Assembly (NCBI GenBank): GCA_947499935.1
Contig: CANMQH010000006.1
Location: 124,001 to 188,000 of the forward strand
Length of the DNA: 64,000 bases
Source: an uncultured Algibacter sp.
Lineage (GTDB): Bacteria; Bacteroidota; Bacteroidia; Flavobacteriales; Flavobacteriaceae
Reading direction: 5' to 3'
Of the stretch, positions 29,037-39,155 are shown piece after piece. Positions within the stretch are counted from its first letter, which is position 1. Every line of letters starts with the position of its first letter. Both the position numbers and the translations under genes were made by a program. The notes below the pieces were generated by a model. It did not search any database. It saw only the letters and a list, made by a program, of their open reading frames with translations, and was not told the DNA's origin.

Positions 29037-32000
29037 TTATCGCTTTAACGCAAAATGAGCTTTAAATTGTTTATTCTCATTAGATTCTAAAAAATCAACC
29101 GTAAACCAATAATCTGATGATGGCAAAGGGTTACCATTGTATGTACCATCCCAACCTGGACTAACTGCCGAAATTTGTTTTAGCAATTTACCATAGCGGT
29201 CGTATATAAAAATTTTGGCTTCTGGCTGATCTAAGCCTAGAACATTCCATCTATCATTAAAAGAATCGCCGTTTGGTGTAAAAAATTTAGGATAATCAAC
29301 TATAATTAATTCTTTTGTAACTGATTGAGAACATCCATTAACATCATTTACAGTAACCTGATGAACTCCTGGTTCAACGTTAAAAAACACATTGTCTTCT
29401 TGAGGAATCCCATTATCTAACTGATAATCGTAATCACCCTCAGCAAATGCTAAAACCGTTACTGTTCTATCTCCCGAAAAGGGTTCACCAACCTCAACCA
29501 CAAAGCTATCTAACGTGGGTTGGTTTATAGTCATAGAAAGCACTGTACTAGTAGCACATTGACCAGGCTCTGGTGTAAATGTATAGTCGGCACTTGTGTT
29601 ATTATTAATAATTGAAGGGCTCCATGTTCCCAAAACTCCATCGTCAGATATAGGTAATAATTCTGGAGGTATTTGACCAATACATATAGGTTCCAACTCA
29701 TCAAATATTGGAGTTATAGGTTCATTTACAACTATGCCCAACGTTAAAATTGTGGCACATTGTCCTGAGTTTGGTGTAAACACATAATCCCCGCTTACTA
29801 AATTATCTATCACTGCGGGACTCCACATTCCCATAATTCCATTTGATGACGTTAGAGGCAATACAGACACGGTCCCGCCTGAGCAAATGGGAGCAATAGG
29901 ATCAAATAATGGGGTTGTTGGTACATTAACCACAACACTTATGGTCTCTACTGTTGCACACTGATTTGCATTGGGTGTAAATATATAATCTGCACTCATA
30001 GTATTATCAACTATTGCTGGGCTCCATGTCCCTGTAATACCATTTAGTGATATCAGTGGTAAAACGGGTGCTGTATCCCCTGAACATATGGCCGGAATCG
30101 GATCAAATGTAGGCGTTACTGGGGTAATATTAACTTCTACCCTCAAAACAGGTGGTATTGTAGCGCATTGATTTGCATTGGGTGTAAATGTATAATCTGC
30201 ACTTATCGTATTATCAACAGTTGTCGGGCTCCATATTCCTGTAATACCATTTAGTGATGTAAGTGGTAAAACGGGTGCTGTATCTCCTAAACATATGGCT
30301 GGAATTGGATCAAATGTTGGGATTATTGGCTCGTTAACAACAACACTCAAAGTTTCTGAAACAGCACATTGATTTACATTGGGCGTAAATATATAATCTG
30401 CACTTATCGTATTATTTACAGTTGCTGGACTCCAAGTTCCTGTAATGCCATTTAACGAGGTAAGTGGTAAGACAGGTGCTGTTTCTCCTGAACATATAGG
30501 CATAATTAGATTAAACGTTGGAGTTGTTGGTTCGTTAACAACAACACTCAAAGTTTCTTGCGAGGCACATTGATTTGCATTTGGTGTAAATGTATAATCC
30601 GCGCTCATTGTATTATCAACTGTTGTTGGACTCCATGTCCCTGTAATGCCATTTAACGATGTAAGCGGTAATACGGGTATTGTATCTCCTGAACAAATGG
30701 TTGGAATTGGATCAAACGTTGGAGTTGTTAATTCGTTAACAACAACACTTAAAGTTTCTGTAGTGGCACATTGATTTGCATTTGGTGTAAATATATAATC
30801 CGAACTCATTGTATTATCAACCGTAGTTGGACTCCAAGTTCCTGCAATGCCATTTAACGATGTAAGCGGTAAAACAGGTGCTGTTCCTCCTGAACAAATA
30901 GGCATAATTGGATCAAATACAGGAGTCACATTAGCAGGGTTTACAGTAACTATAAGTTCTACAGGGGTTGTTGTTGCACATTGACCTATAGTTGGTGTAA
31001 ATGTATACGTTGTTGACCCTACAATTGTATTATCTAAAGCTGGGGACCAAGTTCCTGTAATCCCTTCTATAGATGTTGTTGGTAATGGTGAGAGCATGTC
31101 GCCTGAGCAAATTGGATTAATAGGCGTAAATGTTGGTGTACTTGCTGGGTTAACTGCAATAGTCATAGTAGCATTTTCAGCACATTGAATACTTAATGGT
31201 ACAAAACTAATATCATCAATACCAAAATCATTACCAACGTCTGTTGTATTTCTATCATATATACAAATTTCAGCTGAGGTAATACCTCCTGAGTTCCAAG
31301 GAAACGAATTTTGCACCCAATTACAAGTACTAAAATCTAAGGCATTATTACCAATTGACACACCATTTATAATAACTTCAAACATTGCTGGACTTCCAGA
31401 AGATACAGATTGAGTAAAATAACTAAAAATATAATCTTCGTTAGGTTGTACAGTAATGGTTTGGCACCAAACTCTATCATTTGGTCCCGTACGTATAGAC
31501 CCATCTGCTACCATAAAATTTCCGCCTCCGGTATTATCGTTACAAGATGCTAAAGAAGGAAACCACACATTAGAATTTGCTACAATACCATAAAGACCTT
31601 GAGCGTTTCCATTACCATCAGAACTCGGTACATTAATATAATCGGTAACAAATCCCGTATTTCCTAGAGAAAAATCACCATTAGTCACTAAGTTTGGATT
31701 TGGACTTGAATCTGGAGTAAATGTATAAGTTGTTGTTGTCGTATTATCCAAAGCTGGCGACCAACTCCCTGCCACTCCATTTTTAGAGACTGCAGGCAAA
31801 GGATCTAAATCACTCCCTTCGCATATATCACCTACCTGATCAAAATCAGGTTTTATAACAGGTTTTATAGAGACTAATACGGGCTTTATATCTGTACACG
31901 TTGGCCCTGAAGTACTACGTATATAATAAGTTCCACTAACACTAATTGCACTGGGGTTTGCCAAACTTATTGTAGCCATATCATCTTCCCAATAACTTAA

Positions 32001-32729
32001 CACTCCATTACCAATACTTCCTGTAGTAATAGCTGGATTTGTAATATCTACTGTATTAGGATTACAAACTGCATTAGGATTAGTAATAGCTAATATAACT
32101 AACGGACAAAGCTGTTCTGTAACTTGCATATCATCTAACGCAAAATCGTTACCACCTGGGCTTGTATTTACATCTATCAAATTAATATTGACACAAGTTG
32201 CTGTTGGTACAAAGGAATATATAACCTGTTGCCAATCTTCTGTTGGTAAACCAACAGTAGGGTCTCCAAAGTTTATGGTACTTGTTGCATTTGTAAAATC
32301 TACCCTAATACGTGGCTGCGTTCTAGCATCTACTGTTGTTGTAGATATCGTTCTAATCCAATAACTAAACGTATAGGTTTGTCCAACGGTTAGCCCGCAA
32401 AGTCCAGCAGCAGTATCTCCTGCACTCCAAAAAGAAGCATTTGTATTAGTATGGCCGTCTACAACCATCATGGTATTACCAGGCCCAGGAGAATGATCTA
32501 TTAACGGTGAAGTAAAAAATTGATTTAATGGTGATGGATTATTACTCACAGCATAACTTCCCGGAAAAGTATCACCAGTTGGCGATGTGTATAAGGTATA
32601 ACCAGGAACTGTAAAACCATTACCTGTACCACCACTCTCAAAATCACCATTTACAAGTAAGTTTTGTGAAAATAATTGTACATAAAAAAGTGTAAAAATA
32701 ACAATGAGGGATTTGTTTGTTGAAGACAT
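29037..32729 (-). CDS. Giant type IX secreted repeat protein with gliding-motility C-terminal domain
   Basis: Protein of 1230 residues with a signal peptide (about 1-22, ending in LFSQ). In order: a jelly-roll, lectin-like domain (NLLVNGDFESGG ... GGNDFALDDMQV, about 24-205), a linker, half of a repeat unit, a second jelly-roll domain (NLVTNGDFSLG ... GNDFGIDDISF), the end of that unit, then eight tandem units of about 67 residues with the core ICSG..P.LPLTS.NGI.GTWSP and a conserved Gln-Cys near each end. A SprB-like stretch follows and then a type B sorting domain (FFTPNGDSFNDRWNVLG ... YWFTVDF). It is expected at the cell surface or released. Role unknown; adhesin-like or glycan-binding functions fit the jelly-rolls. 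It has its own terminator at 28890-28930. Confidence 0.88.
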   Translation of the reverse strand: MSSTNKSLIVIFTLFYVQLFSQNLLVNGDFESGGTGNGFTVPGYTLYTSPTGDTFPGSYAVSNNPSPLNQFFTSPLIDHSPGPGNTMMVVDGHTNTNASFWSAGDTAAGLCGLTVGQTYTFSYWIRTISTTTVDARTQPRIRVDFTNATSTINFGDPTVGLPTEDWQQVIYSFVPTATCVNINLIDVNTSPGGNDFALDDMQVTEQLCPLVILAITNPNAVCNPNTVDITNPAITTGSIGNGVLSYWEDDMATISLANPSAISVSGTYYIRSTSGPTCTDIKPVLVSIKPVIKPDFDQVGDICEGSDLDPLPAVSKNGVAGSWSPALDNTTTTTYTFTPDSSPNPNLVTNGDFSLGNTGFVTDYINVPSSDGNGNAQGLYGIVANSNVWFPSLASCNDNTGGGNFMVADGSIRTGPNDRVWCQTITVQPNEDYIFSYFTQSVSSGSPAMFEVIINGVSIGNNALDFSTCNWVQNSFPWNSGGITSAEICIYDRNTTDVGNDFGIDDISFVPLSIQCAENATMTIAVNPASTPTFTPINPICSGDMLSPLPTTSIEGITGTWSPALDNTIVGSTTYTFTPTIGQCATTTPVELIVTVNPANVTPVFDPIMPICSGGTAPVLPLTSLNGIAGTWSPTTVDNTMSSDYIFTPNANQCATTETLSVVVNELTTPTFDPIPTICSGDTIPVLPLTSLNGITGTWSPTTVDNTMSADYTFTPNANQCASQETLSVVVNEPTTPTFNLIMPICSGETAPVLPLTSLNGITGTWSPATVNNTISADYIFTPNVNQCAVSETLSVVVNEPIIPTFDPIPAICLGDTAPVLPLTSLNGITGIWSPTTVDNTISADYTFTPNANQCATIPPVLRVEVNITPVTPTFDPIPAICSGDTAPVLPLISLNGITGTWSPAIVDNTMSADYIFTPNANQCATVETISVVVNVPTTPLFDPIAPICSGGTVSVLPLTSSNGIMGMWSPAVIDNLVSGDYVFTPNSGQCATILTLGIVVNEPITPIFDELEPICIGQIPPELLPISDDGVLGTWSPSIINNNTSADYTFTPEPGQCATSTVLSMTINQPTLDSFVVEVGEPFSGDRTVTVLAFAEGDYDYQLDNGIPQEDNVFFNVEPGVHQVTVNDVNGCSQSVTKELIIVDYPKFFTPNGDSFNDRWNVLGLDQPEAKIFIYDRYGKLLKQISAVSPGWDGTYNGNPLPSSDYWFTVDFLESNENKQFKAHFALKR
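29514..31139 (-). repeat. Eight tandem coding repeats of about 201 bases
   Basis: Eight consecutive units of 67-71 codons inside the type IX cargo gene. Units 2-6 (about 29916-30926) are closest to each other at DNA level, for instance sharing TGTAATGCCATTTA and TATAATC-type stretches in register, while units 1, 7 and 8 are more diverged. This implies recent expansion in the middle of the array. A ninth, interrupted unit precedes them (pieces near 31700-31855 and 31140-31190). Confidence 0.85.
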
Positions 32730-33087
32730 TAGTTAGTAAATTTGCTCAAATGAGTTAATATGGTTAATTATTATCCATTTGATTTTGGTTTGTTAAAATT
32801 TAGTGTAAAGAAACTTGGTTATTCAAATACAATATTTACGACATCTAAAACAACCAAAATTCTGACAACTTTTTTATATACGAGACTGAAAGCGTTACAG
32901 TTTACATTGATTATAAAAAAATCAATGTAAACTCATACTTTTATATTATCAATAAAAAAAATATGCAATAGTGATAAAATATTCAATTCTAATTTTCAAT
33001 TAATAATTGTAAATTAGTGGTGATATAATTTATGTTTTCATCCAACCCAATAACTTTAATTTCTAAACAACTAAACCCCACATTATC
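32730..33087. other. Divergent spacer between the type IX cargo gene and pepT
   Basis: 358 AT-rich bases between two genes that point away from each other, so both promoters must lie here. I could not place full -33/-7 pairs. The only strong structure is a perfect hairpin at 32899-32933, described separately. Confidence 0.6.
32899..32933. promoter_or_regulatory. Perfect 14-base inverted repeat in a divergent spacer
   Basis: AGTTTACATTGATT (32899-32912) is exactly inverted at 32920-32933, with the loop ATAAAAA. Both flanking genes run away from it, so it is not a normal terminator. It may be an operator, a leader hairpin of one gene, or the end of an unannotated small RNA. Confidence 0.5.
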
Positions 33088-34329
33088 ATGATTTCAAAAG
33101 ACCATATTATAAAACGTTTTGTAAGTTATGTGACTATCGATACTGAATCTGACGCTACATCGCAAACCACGCCGAGTACAAAAAAACAATGGGATTTAGC
33201 CAATAAGCTTGCCGAAGAACTTAAAACTATAGGTTTACAAGATGTAGATATTGATGAAAACGCATACATTATGGCTACCTTACCAAGTAATGTAACGCAC
33301 GATGTACCAACCATAGGTTTTATTTCCCATTTTGATACCTCACCAGATTTTACTGGCGCCAACGTAAAACCTCAAATTATTGAGCAATATGATGGCAAGG
33401 ATATTATTTTAAATCAAGCTGAAAACATTATACTATCACCAGAATATTTTGATGATTTATTACTATACAAAGGACAAACCCTTATAACTACTGATGGCAC
33501 AACACTTTTAGGAGCCGATGATAAAGCAGGAATTTGTGAAATCGTATCTGCCATGGAGTATTTAGTTAAACATCCCGAAATAAAACATGGTAAAATAAGA
33601 ATAGGCTTTACACCAGATGAAGAAATTGGTAGAGGCGCGCATAAGTTTGATGTTAAAAAATTTGGTGCCGATTGGGCATACACCATGGATGGTAGCCAAA
33701 TTGGAGAACTTGAATATGAAAATTTTAATGCAGCTGGAGCTGTTATTAAAGTTAAAGGCAAAATTGTACACCCTGGCTATGCTAAAGGTAAAATGATAAA
33801 CTCTATGCATATAGCTACCGAGTTTATTAATTCATTACCAAGAATGGAAACACCTGAACATACGGATGGTTACCAAGGTTTTTTCCATTTACACGATATA
33901 AAAGGCCATGTAGAAGAGACAGAATTACATTATATAATTCGCGATCATGATAAAGGTCATTTTGAAGCCCGTAAAGACATGATGACTAAGCTTACCAGCG
34001 AGCTTAATTCGCAATATGGTAGCGAAATTATTAAAACCGAAATAAAAGATCAATACTACAACATGAAAGAAAAGGTTGAACCTGTTATGCATATTGTTGA
34101 TCTTGCAGAAGAAGCCATGAAGCAATTAAATATAGAACCTTTAATTAAACCCATTCGAGGTGGAACAGACGGTTCGCAATTAAGCTATATGGGATTACCT
34201 TGTCCAAATATTTTTGCTGGCGGACATAACTTTCACGGACGTTATGAATATGTGCCTGTTGAAAGCATGATTAAAGCTACAGAAGTAATTTGTAAGATTG
34301 CGGAATTAACGGCTTTAGAAAAAAAATAA
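33088..34329 (+). CDS. pepT: Peptidase T (tripeptidase)
   Basis: Zinc aminopeptidase of the M20 family that removes the N-terminal residue of tripeptides in the cytoplasm. It has 413 residues. Metal-binding blocks are SHFDTSPD and [10 protein letters not shown], the catalytic [11 protein letters not shown], and [17 protein letters not shown] is specific to PepT; the C-terminal [19 protein letters not shown] and HNFHGRYEY are conserved. Single gene, followed after 48 bases by the RDD gene. Confidence 0.96.
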   Translation: MISKDHIIKRFVSYVTIDTESDATSQTTPSTKKQWDLANKLAEELKTIGLQDVDIDENAYIMATLPSNVTHDVPTIGFISHFDTSPDFTGANVKPQIIEQYDGKDIILNQAENIILSPEYFDDLLLYKGQTLITTDGTTLLGADDKAGICEIVSAMEYLVKHPEIKHGKIRIGFTPDEEIGRGAHKFDVKKFGADWAYTMDGSQIGELEYENFNAAGAVIKVKGKIVHPGYAKGKMINSMHIATEFINSLPRMETPEHTDGYQGFFHLHDIKGHVEETELHYIIRDHDKGHFEARKDMMTKLTSELNSQYGSEIIKTEIKDQYYNMKEKVEPVMHIVDLAEEAMKQLNIEPLIKPIRGGTDGSQLSYMGLPCPNIFAGGHNFHGRYEYVPVESMIKATEVICKIAELTALEKK

Positions 34330-34377
34330 AAGTTCGTTGTTATCTAAACAATTAACTAAAGCGTTTAAAAATACACA

Positions 34378-34947
34378 ATGAAAATAACCAATACTAAATA
34401 TTCAAATATCACTCTAGCTAATGAAGACTCAAGAACAGAAAATTATATTATTGATTTAATATTTTCTTTAATTATTGGGTTAAGTTTAGCTACATATATT
34501 TATTTTTTAACTTATAGTATTTTATTATCAGTATTAGCCTGTTTAGCTGGTCGTTTTATGTATTATTTTATTTTCGAAATTATTAACGGAAGGACACTAG
34601 GAAAATATCAAACACAAACAAAAGTTGTTGATTATAATAATGAAAAACCTGCTTTATGGAATATATTTATTAGAAGCTTGTCAAGATTTTTTAGCTTGAT
34701 TTCTTTTGCGAGTGATGATGAAATTGCCATACATGATAAGTTTTCAAAAACATTTGTTATACAAGATAATTCGCTTAAAAAAATTGAAATTAGAAAGTAT
34801 TTAATAATCTCTTTTTTATTGATAAAAGCATCTGCTTGGGCTTATCAATTTTTTATATTTGAAAAATTAAAGTGGTTTTATGCTAGTATGACAGTTATAA
34901 CTTTAATTTACTTCCTTTACTACGTATCTAAAAATGATACCAATTAA
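34378..34947 (+). CDS. RDD family membrane protein
   Basis: Protein of 189 residues with two close membrane helices (about 25-65), a cytoplasmic segment including NGRTLGKYQTQTKVVD and RSLSRFFSLISF, and two more C-terminal hydrophobic segments. The R...D/E spacing and the NGRTLGK block fit the RDD family, whose members have been linked to ion exchange or remain uncharacterised. It may be read through from pepT. It ends in front of a very strong hairpin. Confidence 0.75.
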   Translation: MKITNTKYSNITLANEDSRTENYIIDLIFSLIIGLSLATYIYFLTYSILLSVLACLAGRFMYYFIFEIINGRTLGKYQTQTKVVDYNNEKPALWNIFIRSLSRFFSLISFASDDEIAIHDKFSKTFVIQDNSLKKIEIRKYLIISFLLIKASAWAYQFFIFEKLKWFYASMTVITLIYFLYYVSKNDTN

Positions 34948-35105
34948 ATTCTTTTCTCAAGGTATTAAAACACATTTTATATACAGCTCAAACTTTAATT
35001 CAATTTGAATACATTACAAAATGATTTAATTAACTAAAAACATCAAATTAGATATCATCCTGAATAGGATTATAAGTAAAGTCACCTAAAATAAATAAAA
35101 CCCTC

Positions 35106-35159
35106 AACATATTAAACAAAGAAAGCTTCCAAACGGAAGCTTTCTTTGTTTAATATGTT
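35106..35159. terminator. Strong bidirectional terminator, 25-base perfect stem
   Basis: A 25-base arm (35106-35130, containing GAAAGCTTCC) is perfectly inverted at 35135-35159 around the loop AAAC. It sits between the convergent RDD and yajC genes, 15 bases from the yajC stop. The AT-rich outer part provides U-rich tails both ways. Confidence 0.9.
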
Positions 35160-35174
35160 TATATAATCTAATTT

Positions 35175-35468
35175 TTACTTAGCAGGCGGTGCATTAAGCT
35201 TAGAACTCATCTCCATAGAAATAGCAGAACGGTCAAACTTTAGCTTTCCAGCCATAGTTTCAATAATACAACTACTGTCTTTATCATTAAGTTCGGCTAC
35301 CTTACCATGTAAGCCACTTTTAGTGATAACTCTATCTCCTTTTTTTAATTCTGCTGCAAATTTCTTTTCCTTTTTTGCACGCTTCATTTGAGGTGCAATC
35401 ATAAAGAAATACACAACTACAAACATTAATACAAATGGTAATACACTAGCAATTCCTCCTTCTCCCAT
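35175..35468 (-). CDS. yajC: Preprotein translocase subunit YajC
   Basis: Small membrane protein that associates with SecDF. It has 97 residues: one membrane helix (about 8-24, FVLMFVVVYFFMI) followed by APQMKRAKKEKKF and a soluble domain with LKKGDRVITKSGLHGKV, the family signature. It follows the DUF1573 gene by 13 bases in the same direction. Confidence 0.94.
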   Translation of the reverse strand: MGEGGIASVLPFVLMFVVVYFFMIAPQMKRAKKEKKFAAELKKGDRVITKSGLHGKVAELNDKDSSCIIETMAGKLKFDRSAISMEMSSKLNAPPAK

Positions 35469-35481
35469 TATTGTTTTTTAT

Positions 35482-35943
35482 TTAGCTTTTTTTAGCTGGT
35501 ACTGGTTTAACAAACGCTGTAATTTTTACAACTTCACTTCCTTTTTCGGTGTTAGCGGTAACCGTTATAGATTTTGAAACTTTATTAGAGCCACTTCCAT
35601 TAAATTTAACAGAAAATTCTCCTGAATCTCCTGGCATTAATGGTGCTCTACTCCAATTTTGAGGCACTGTACAACCACAAGTACTCTTAATATCTGTAAT
35701 TACTAAAGGCGCATCACCTGTGTTTTTATACTTAAACGTAGTTTCTACTGGTGTTTTGGCTTCAATTTCACCAAAATCATGTTCTTTTTTATCAAATTGT
35801 AATACTGGAAATTTAGACGCAACAGCATCTCTTGCAGCAGCAGCAGCTACATTAGATTCATCAATTTTTTTAGCAGCATCCTCTTTACAAGAAGTAAAAG
35901 CAACCAAGCATAATGTGCTTAGTCCTAATATGATTTTTTTCAT
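35482..35943 (-). CDS. DUF1573 lipoprotein
   Basis: Protein of 153 residues with a lipoprotein signal ending in LVAFTSC (Cys19), an Ala-rich linker and a DUF1573 domain of immunoglobulin-like fold: FDKKEHDFGEIEAKTPVETT, KYKNTGDAPLVITDIKSTCGC and MPGDSGEFSVKFN are the family blocks. It is probably at the outer membrane or in the periplasm; function unknown. It is placed between nusB and yajC, an order common in flavobacteria. Confidence 0.88.
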   Translation of the reverse strand: MKKIILGLSTLCLVAFTSCKEDAAKKIDESNVAAAAARDAVASKFPVLQFDKKEHDFGEIEAKTPVETTFKYKNTGDAPLVITDIKSTCGCTVPQNWSRAPLMPGDSGEFSVKFNGSGSNKVSKSITVTANTEKGSEVVKITAFVKPVPAKKS

Positions 35944-36092
35944 GATTAAAAATTTTTATGTTTTATAGGTTTGTAAAAATAGTAATTATTTAAAAGATTA
36001 AAAATTTTTGCTACCAGTCTTATTGAGAAAATGTAATCTTGAATTTTACTTCCGCTTTTTATTTAAATATAGAACCTAAATAAAGTATCTGT

Positions 36093-37037
36093 TTACATTA
36101 ATCCTCTACCTACTTTATTTAAAGTTCCTGCAGCTTCATATTCCTTTACCAACTTATCTAAAATACCATTAATAAAAATACTGCTTTTTGGTGTAGAATA
36201 CTCTTTAGATATTTCTAAATATTCATTTATAGTCACTTTTACAGGAATAGACGGGAAATTTTTTAGTTCACAAATAGCCATTTGCAATGATACGTAATCA
36301 ACATTAGCAATACGGTCTGTTTCCCAATTTTGAGTTTTAAGTTCTATTTCTTTGTTTAAAACAGTTCTGTTAAGTAACGTTTTTTTAAACAAATCTATAG
36401 CAAATTTCTTATCGTCATTATCTTTATACAATTTGGGTGTAAAATAACTATCTCCCGATGTTTCTTTTACTTTACGTAATAATTTAAGTATGGTTGTATT
36501 AACAGTAGGTAAATCATCTAACCATGTTAAATTTTTATCTTCTAAATACTCGTAAAGTTTATCATTGGGTGCAATAATATCTTTAAAAACATCTACTATA
36601 AAGTTTTTATCTTCTTTAAAATCGGATACTCGCGTCTGCATATAATCGGTATACAAATCACTATTTATAATAGCTTTAAAAATAACATCTACATATTCAG
36701 CATCTTGTTCCCAATAATTGATATTGTAAGCTTTTAATTGATCTTGCAATTCAATATTACTGCTTAACAATTTAAGTAATTGATTGTCAACAAACTTACG
36801 ATTGGGGTTTTTATCTTCTTTGGTTGCTAAGTGTTTTTTTTGTTTCTTTTGCAAATCGTTTTCAGCTCTTTTTTGAACTTCTATCAATAACGATATTAAT
36901 AATAAGTACAAGTTGTACATATTATCTATACTAAAAAGCAAAAACTTTTGATCTTTAGTGAAATCATCACTTTCACTACCTTTAAAAGCATACATGGTTT
37001 GCATAACTTTTACTCGAATATGTCTTCTATTTAGCAT
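36093..37037 (-). CDS. nusB: Transcription antitermination factor NusB
   Basis: Binds boxA of rRNA transcripts together with NusE. I place the start at the ATG complementary to 37035-37037 (MLNRRHIRVKVMQTMYAF), which is the conserved beginning; an upstream in-frame ATG would add 29 hydrophobic residues. The protein has about 314 residues, roughly twice the size of E. coli NusB, as in other Bacteroidota: the NusB core is in the last 140 residues (LLNRTVLNKEIELKTQNWE ... NEYLEISKEYSTPKSSIFINGILDKL). The N-terminal half is a lineage-specific helical addition. Confidence 0.9.
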   Translation of the reverse strand: MLNRRHIRVKVMQTMYAFKGSESDDFTKDQKFLLFSIDNMYNLYLLLISLLIEVQKRAENDLQKKQKKHLATKEDKNPNRKFVDNQLLKLLSSNIELQDQLKAYNINYWEQDAEYVDVIFKAIINSDLYTDYMQTRVSDFKEDKNFIVDVFKDIIAPNDKLYEYLEDKNLTWLDDLPTVNTTILKLLRKVKETSGDSYFTPKLYKDNDDKKFAIDLFKKTLLNRTVLNKEIELKTQNWETDRIANVDYVSLQMAICELKNFPSIPVKVTINEYLEISKEYSTPKSSIFINGILDKLVKEYEAAGTLNKVGRGLM

Positions 37038-37213
37038 AATTACAAAGAACTTTATTTTAAAAAAGATAAATGATTTTAATTGTTTTATCGTGGCAAAAAT
37101 AACACTATATTTAAAAAAACACATGGTATTATATATTTTATTATCGTTAATAATTTATACTATTTTTAACTATTGCTATTTAATAACAACTTCTTTAATT
37201 ATCATTAATGCCC

Positions 37214-37221
37214 TATATTTG
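37214..37221 (+). promoter_or_regulatory. Putative -7 box for the ABC exporter gene
   Basis: TATATTTG matches TAnnTTTG, 24 bases before the start codon at 37246 in the spacer diverging from nusB. No matching -33 TTTG. Confidence 0.45.
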
Positions 37222-37245
37222 TCAAACCCATACTCGCTAAAGTAA

Positions 37246-39003
37246 ATGAAGGAATTACAGCACTTAAATAAGTACTTTTTAAAATATAAAGCACATTTAC
37301 TAGTAGGCATCATAATTACCATAACCGCACGTCTTTTTTTACTTTTCACACCTCGTTATGTAAAAGAAATTTTTGTTGTTATTGAGAAGTATAAAAAAGA
37401 GACGATTACTCTAGAGGTTTTTAAAAGTGAGCTCTTAGTCGCTATCATGTACATTATTGGTGCAGCCGTTATTGGAGGTATTCTTACTTTTTTTATGAGG
37501 CAAGCTATTATTAATGTATCTCGATATATTGAATATGATTTAAAAAACGAGATTTATAACCAATACCAAAAACTATCTCTAAATTTTTATAAAAAAAATA
37601 GAACCGGAGATTTAATGAACCGTATAACCGAAGATGTTGGTAGAGTACGCATGTACTCTGGCCCAGCAATTATGTATAGTGTAAACACACTAGCATTATT
37701 TGTTATTGTTATTATTTATATGATAAATGCATCTCCAAAACTAACTTTATATACCATAGCACCGTTGCCCATTTTATCTGTTATCATATATAAATTAAGT
37801 AAAGAAATCCATAAGCGAAGTACCATTGTACAAGAGTATTTATCTAAATTATCCACATTTACACAAGAATCTTTTAGTGGTATCTCTGTTATAAAAGCGT
37901 ATGGTATTGAGCCGCAAACATCTACTAATTTTAAATTACTTGCAACCGAAAGCAAAGAAAAAAAAATAAACTTGGCAAGGGTACAAGCATGGTTTTTTCC
38001 GATGATGATTTTACTTATTGGTACCAGTAATTTATTAGTAATCTATGTTGGGGGCATGCAATATATTAATGGGGAAATTGAAAGTATTGGTACTATTGCA
38101 GAGTTTCTTATATATGTAAACATGCTAACATGGCCAGTGGCAACCGTGGGTTGGGTGACATCCATTATTCAGCAAGCAGAAGCATCGCAAAAACGTATTA
38201 ATGAGTTTTTAAAGATAGAGCCAGAAATTACCAATACCATAAATACCCAGACAGATATTAAAGGTGATATTGTTTTTAATAATGTGTCTTTTACTTACGA
38301 TGATACTAATATACAAGCCCTTAAAAATATTAGTTTTAGCATTAAAGAAGGTGAGACATTAGCCATTTTAGGTAAAACGGGATCAGGAAAGTCTACTATT
38401 TTAGATTTAATAGGCAGACTCTACGATATAGACCAAGGGACTATAAATATTGGTAAAACATCAATAGAGCAGCTCAATTTAACCAATTTAAGAGATCGTA
38501 TAGGTTATGTACCACAGGAAGCATTTTTGTTTTCGGACACCATAAAAACCAATATTAAGTTTGGCAATCATGATGCCTCTGATGATGATGTTATAAAAGC
38601 TGCCAAAAATGCACAAGTACATAAAAACATTCTTAAATTTAATAAAGGGTATGATACTGTTTTGGGTGAACGTGGCATCACATTATCTGGAGGTCAAAAA
38701 CAGCGTGTTTCAATTGCACGAGCCATTATCAAATCTCCTAAAATATTATTATTTGATGATTGCTTATCGGCTGTAGATACAGAAACCGAAGAAAAAATAT
38801 TAAAAAACCTCAACAAAATTTCAAAAAACAAAACATCTGTTATAGTTAGCCACAGGGTATCTTCTGCCAAAAATGCGAATAAAATTATTGTATTGGATAA
38901 TGGCAAAATTGTTCAAGAAGGTACGCACGATAGTCTAATAAATATAGAAGGCTACTACAAGCATCTATATACAAAGCAACTAAGCGAAACAGAAACTAAG
39001 TAA
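37246..39003 (+). CDS. ABC exporter, fused membrane and ATPase domains (MsbA-like)
   Basis: Half-transporter of 585 residues: six membrane helices (about 15-320) fused to an ATPase with Walker A GKTGSGKST (about 375-383), Q-loop YVPQEAFLFSD, signature LSGGQKQR (about 480) and Walker B ILLFDDCLSAVD (about 499-510). It works as a homodimer or with a partner. The family includes lipid A flippases and drug exporters, and substrate cannot be told. It is a single gene with its own -7-type box. Confidence 0.93.
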   Translation: MKELQHLNKYFLKYKAHLLVGIIITITARLFLLFTPRYVKEIFVVIEKYKKETITLEVFKSELLVAIMYIIGAAVIGGILTFFMRQAIINVSRYIEYDLKNEIYNQYQKLSLNFYKKNRTGDLMNRITEDVGRVRMYSGPAIMYSVNTLALFVIVIIYMINASPKLTLYTIAPLPILSVIIYKLSKEIHKRSTIVQEYLSKLSTFTQESFSGISVIKAYGIEPQTSTNFKLLATESKEKKINLARVQAWFFPMMILLIGTSNLLVIYVGGMQYINGEIESIGTIAEFLIYVNMLTWPVATVGWVTSIIQQAEASQKRINEFLKIEPEITNTINTQTDIKGDIVFNNVSFTYDDTNIQALKNISFSIKEGETLAILGKTGSGKSTILDLIGRLYDIDQGTINIGKTSIEQLNLTNLRDRIGYVPQEAFLFSDTIKTNIKFGNHDASDDDVIKAAKNAQVHKNILKFNKGYDTVLGERGITLSGGQKQRVSIARAIIKSPKILLFDDCLSAVDTETEEKILKNLNKISKNKTSVIVSHRVSSAKNANKIIVLDNGKIVQEGTHDSLINIEGYYKHLYTKQLSETETK

Positions 39004-39155
39004 AATAATACTCTTTAATGGGTTACAAAGACTTTTAATTACAGATTATTCAACAAAATTGAATATTTTAAAAAGAAACTTTATATTTTATTGGTTAGTA
39101 TCGGTTTTTTTTTAGATTTTTGGTTTAATAATGATAATTAAATTTGAATTCGATT

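Noticed and set aside
29514..31139. Regular repeats suggestive of a CRISPR array
   Set aside because: Period of about 201 bases, open reading frame maintained through all units, no constant short repeat with unique spacers; these are coding repeats.
33414..33761. 115-codon frame antisense to pepT
   Set aside because: Shadow of a highly conserved enzyme gene; no independent evidence.
37849..37857. Perfect DnaA box TTATCCACA
   Set aside because: Single copy inside the ABC exporter coding region; one such 9-mer is expected by chance in an AT-rich 64 kb window.
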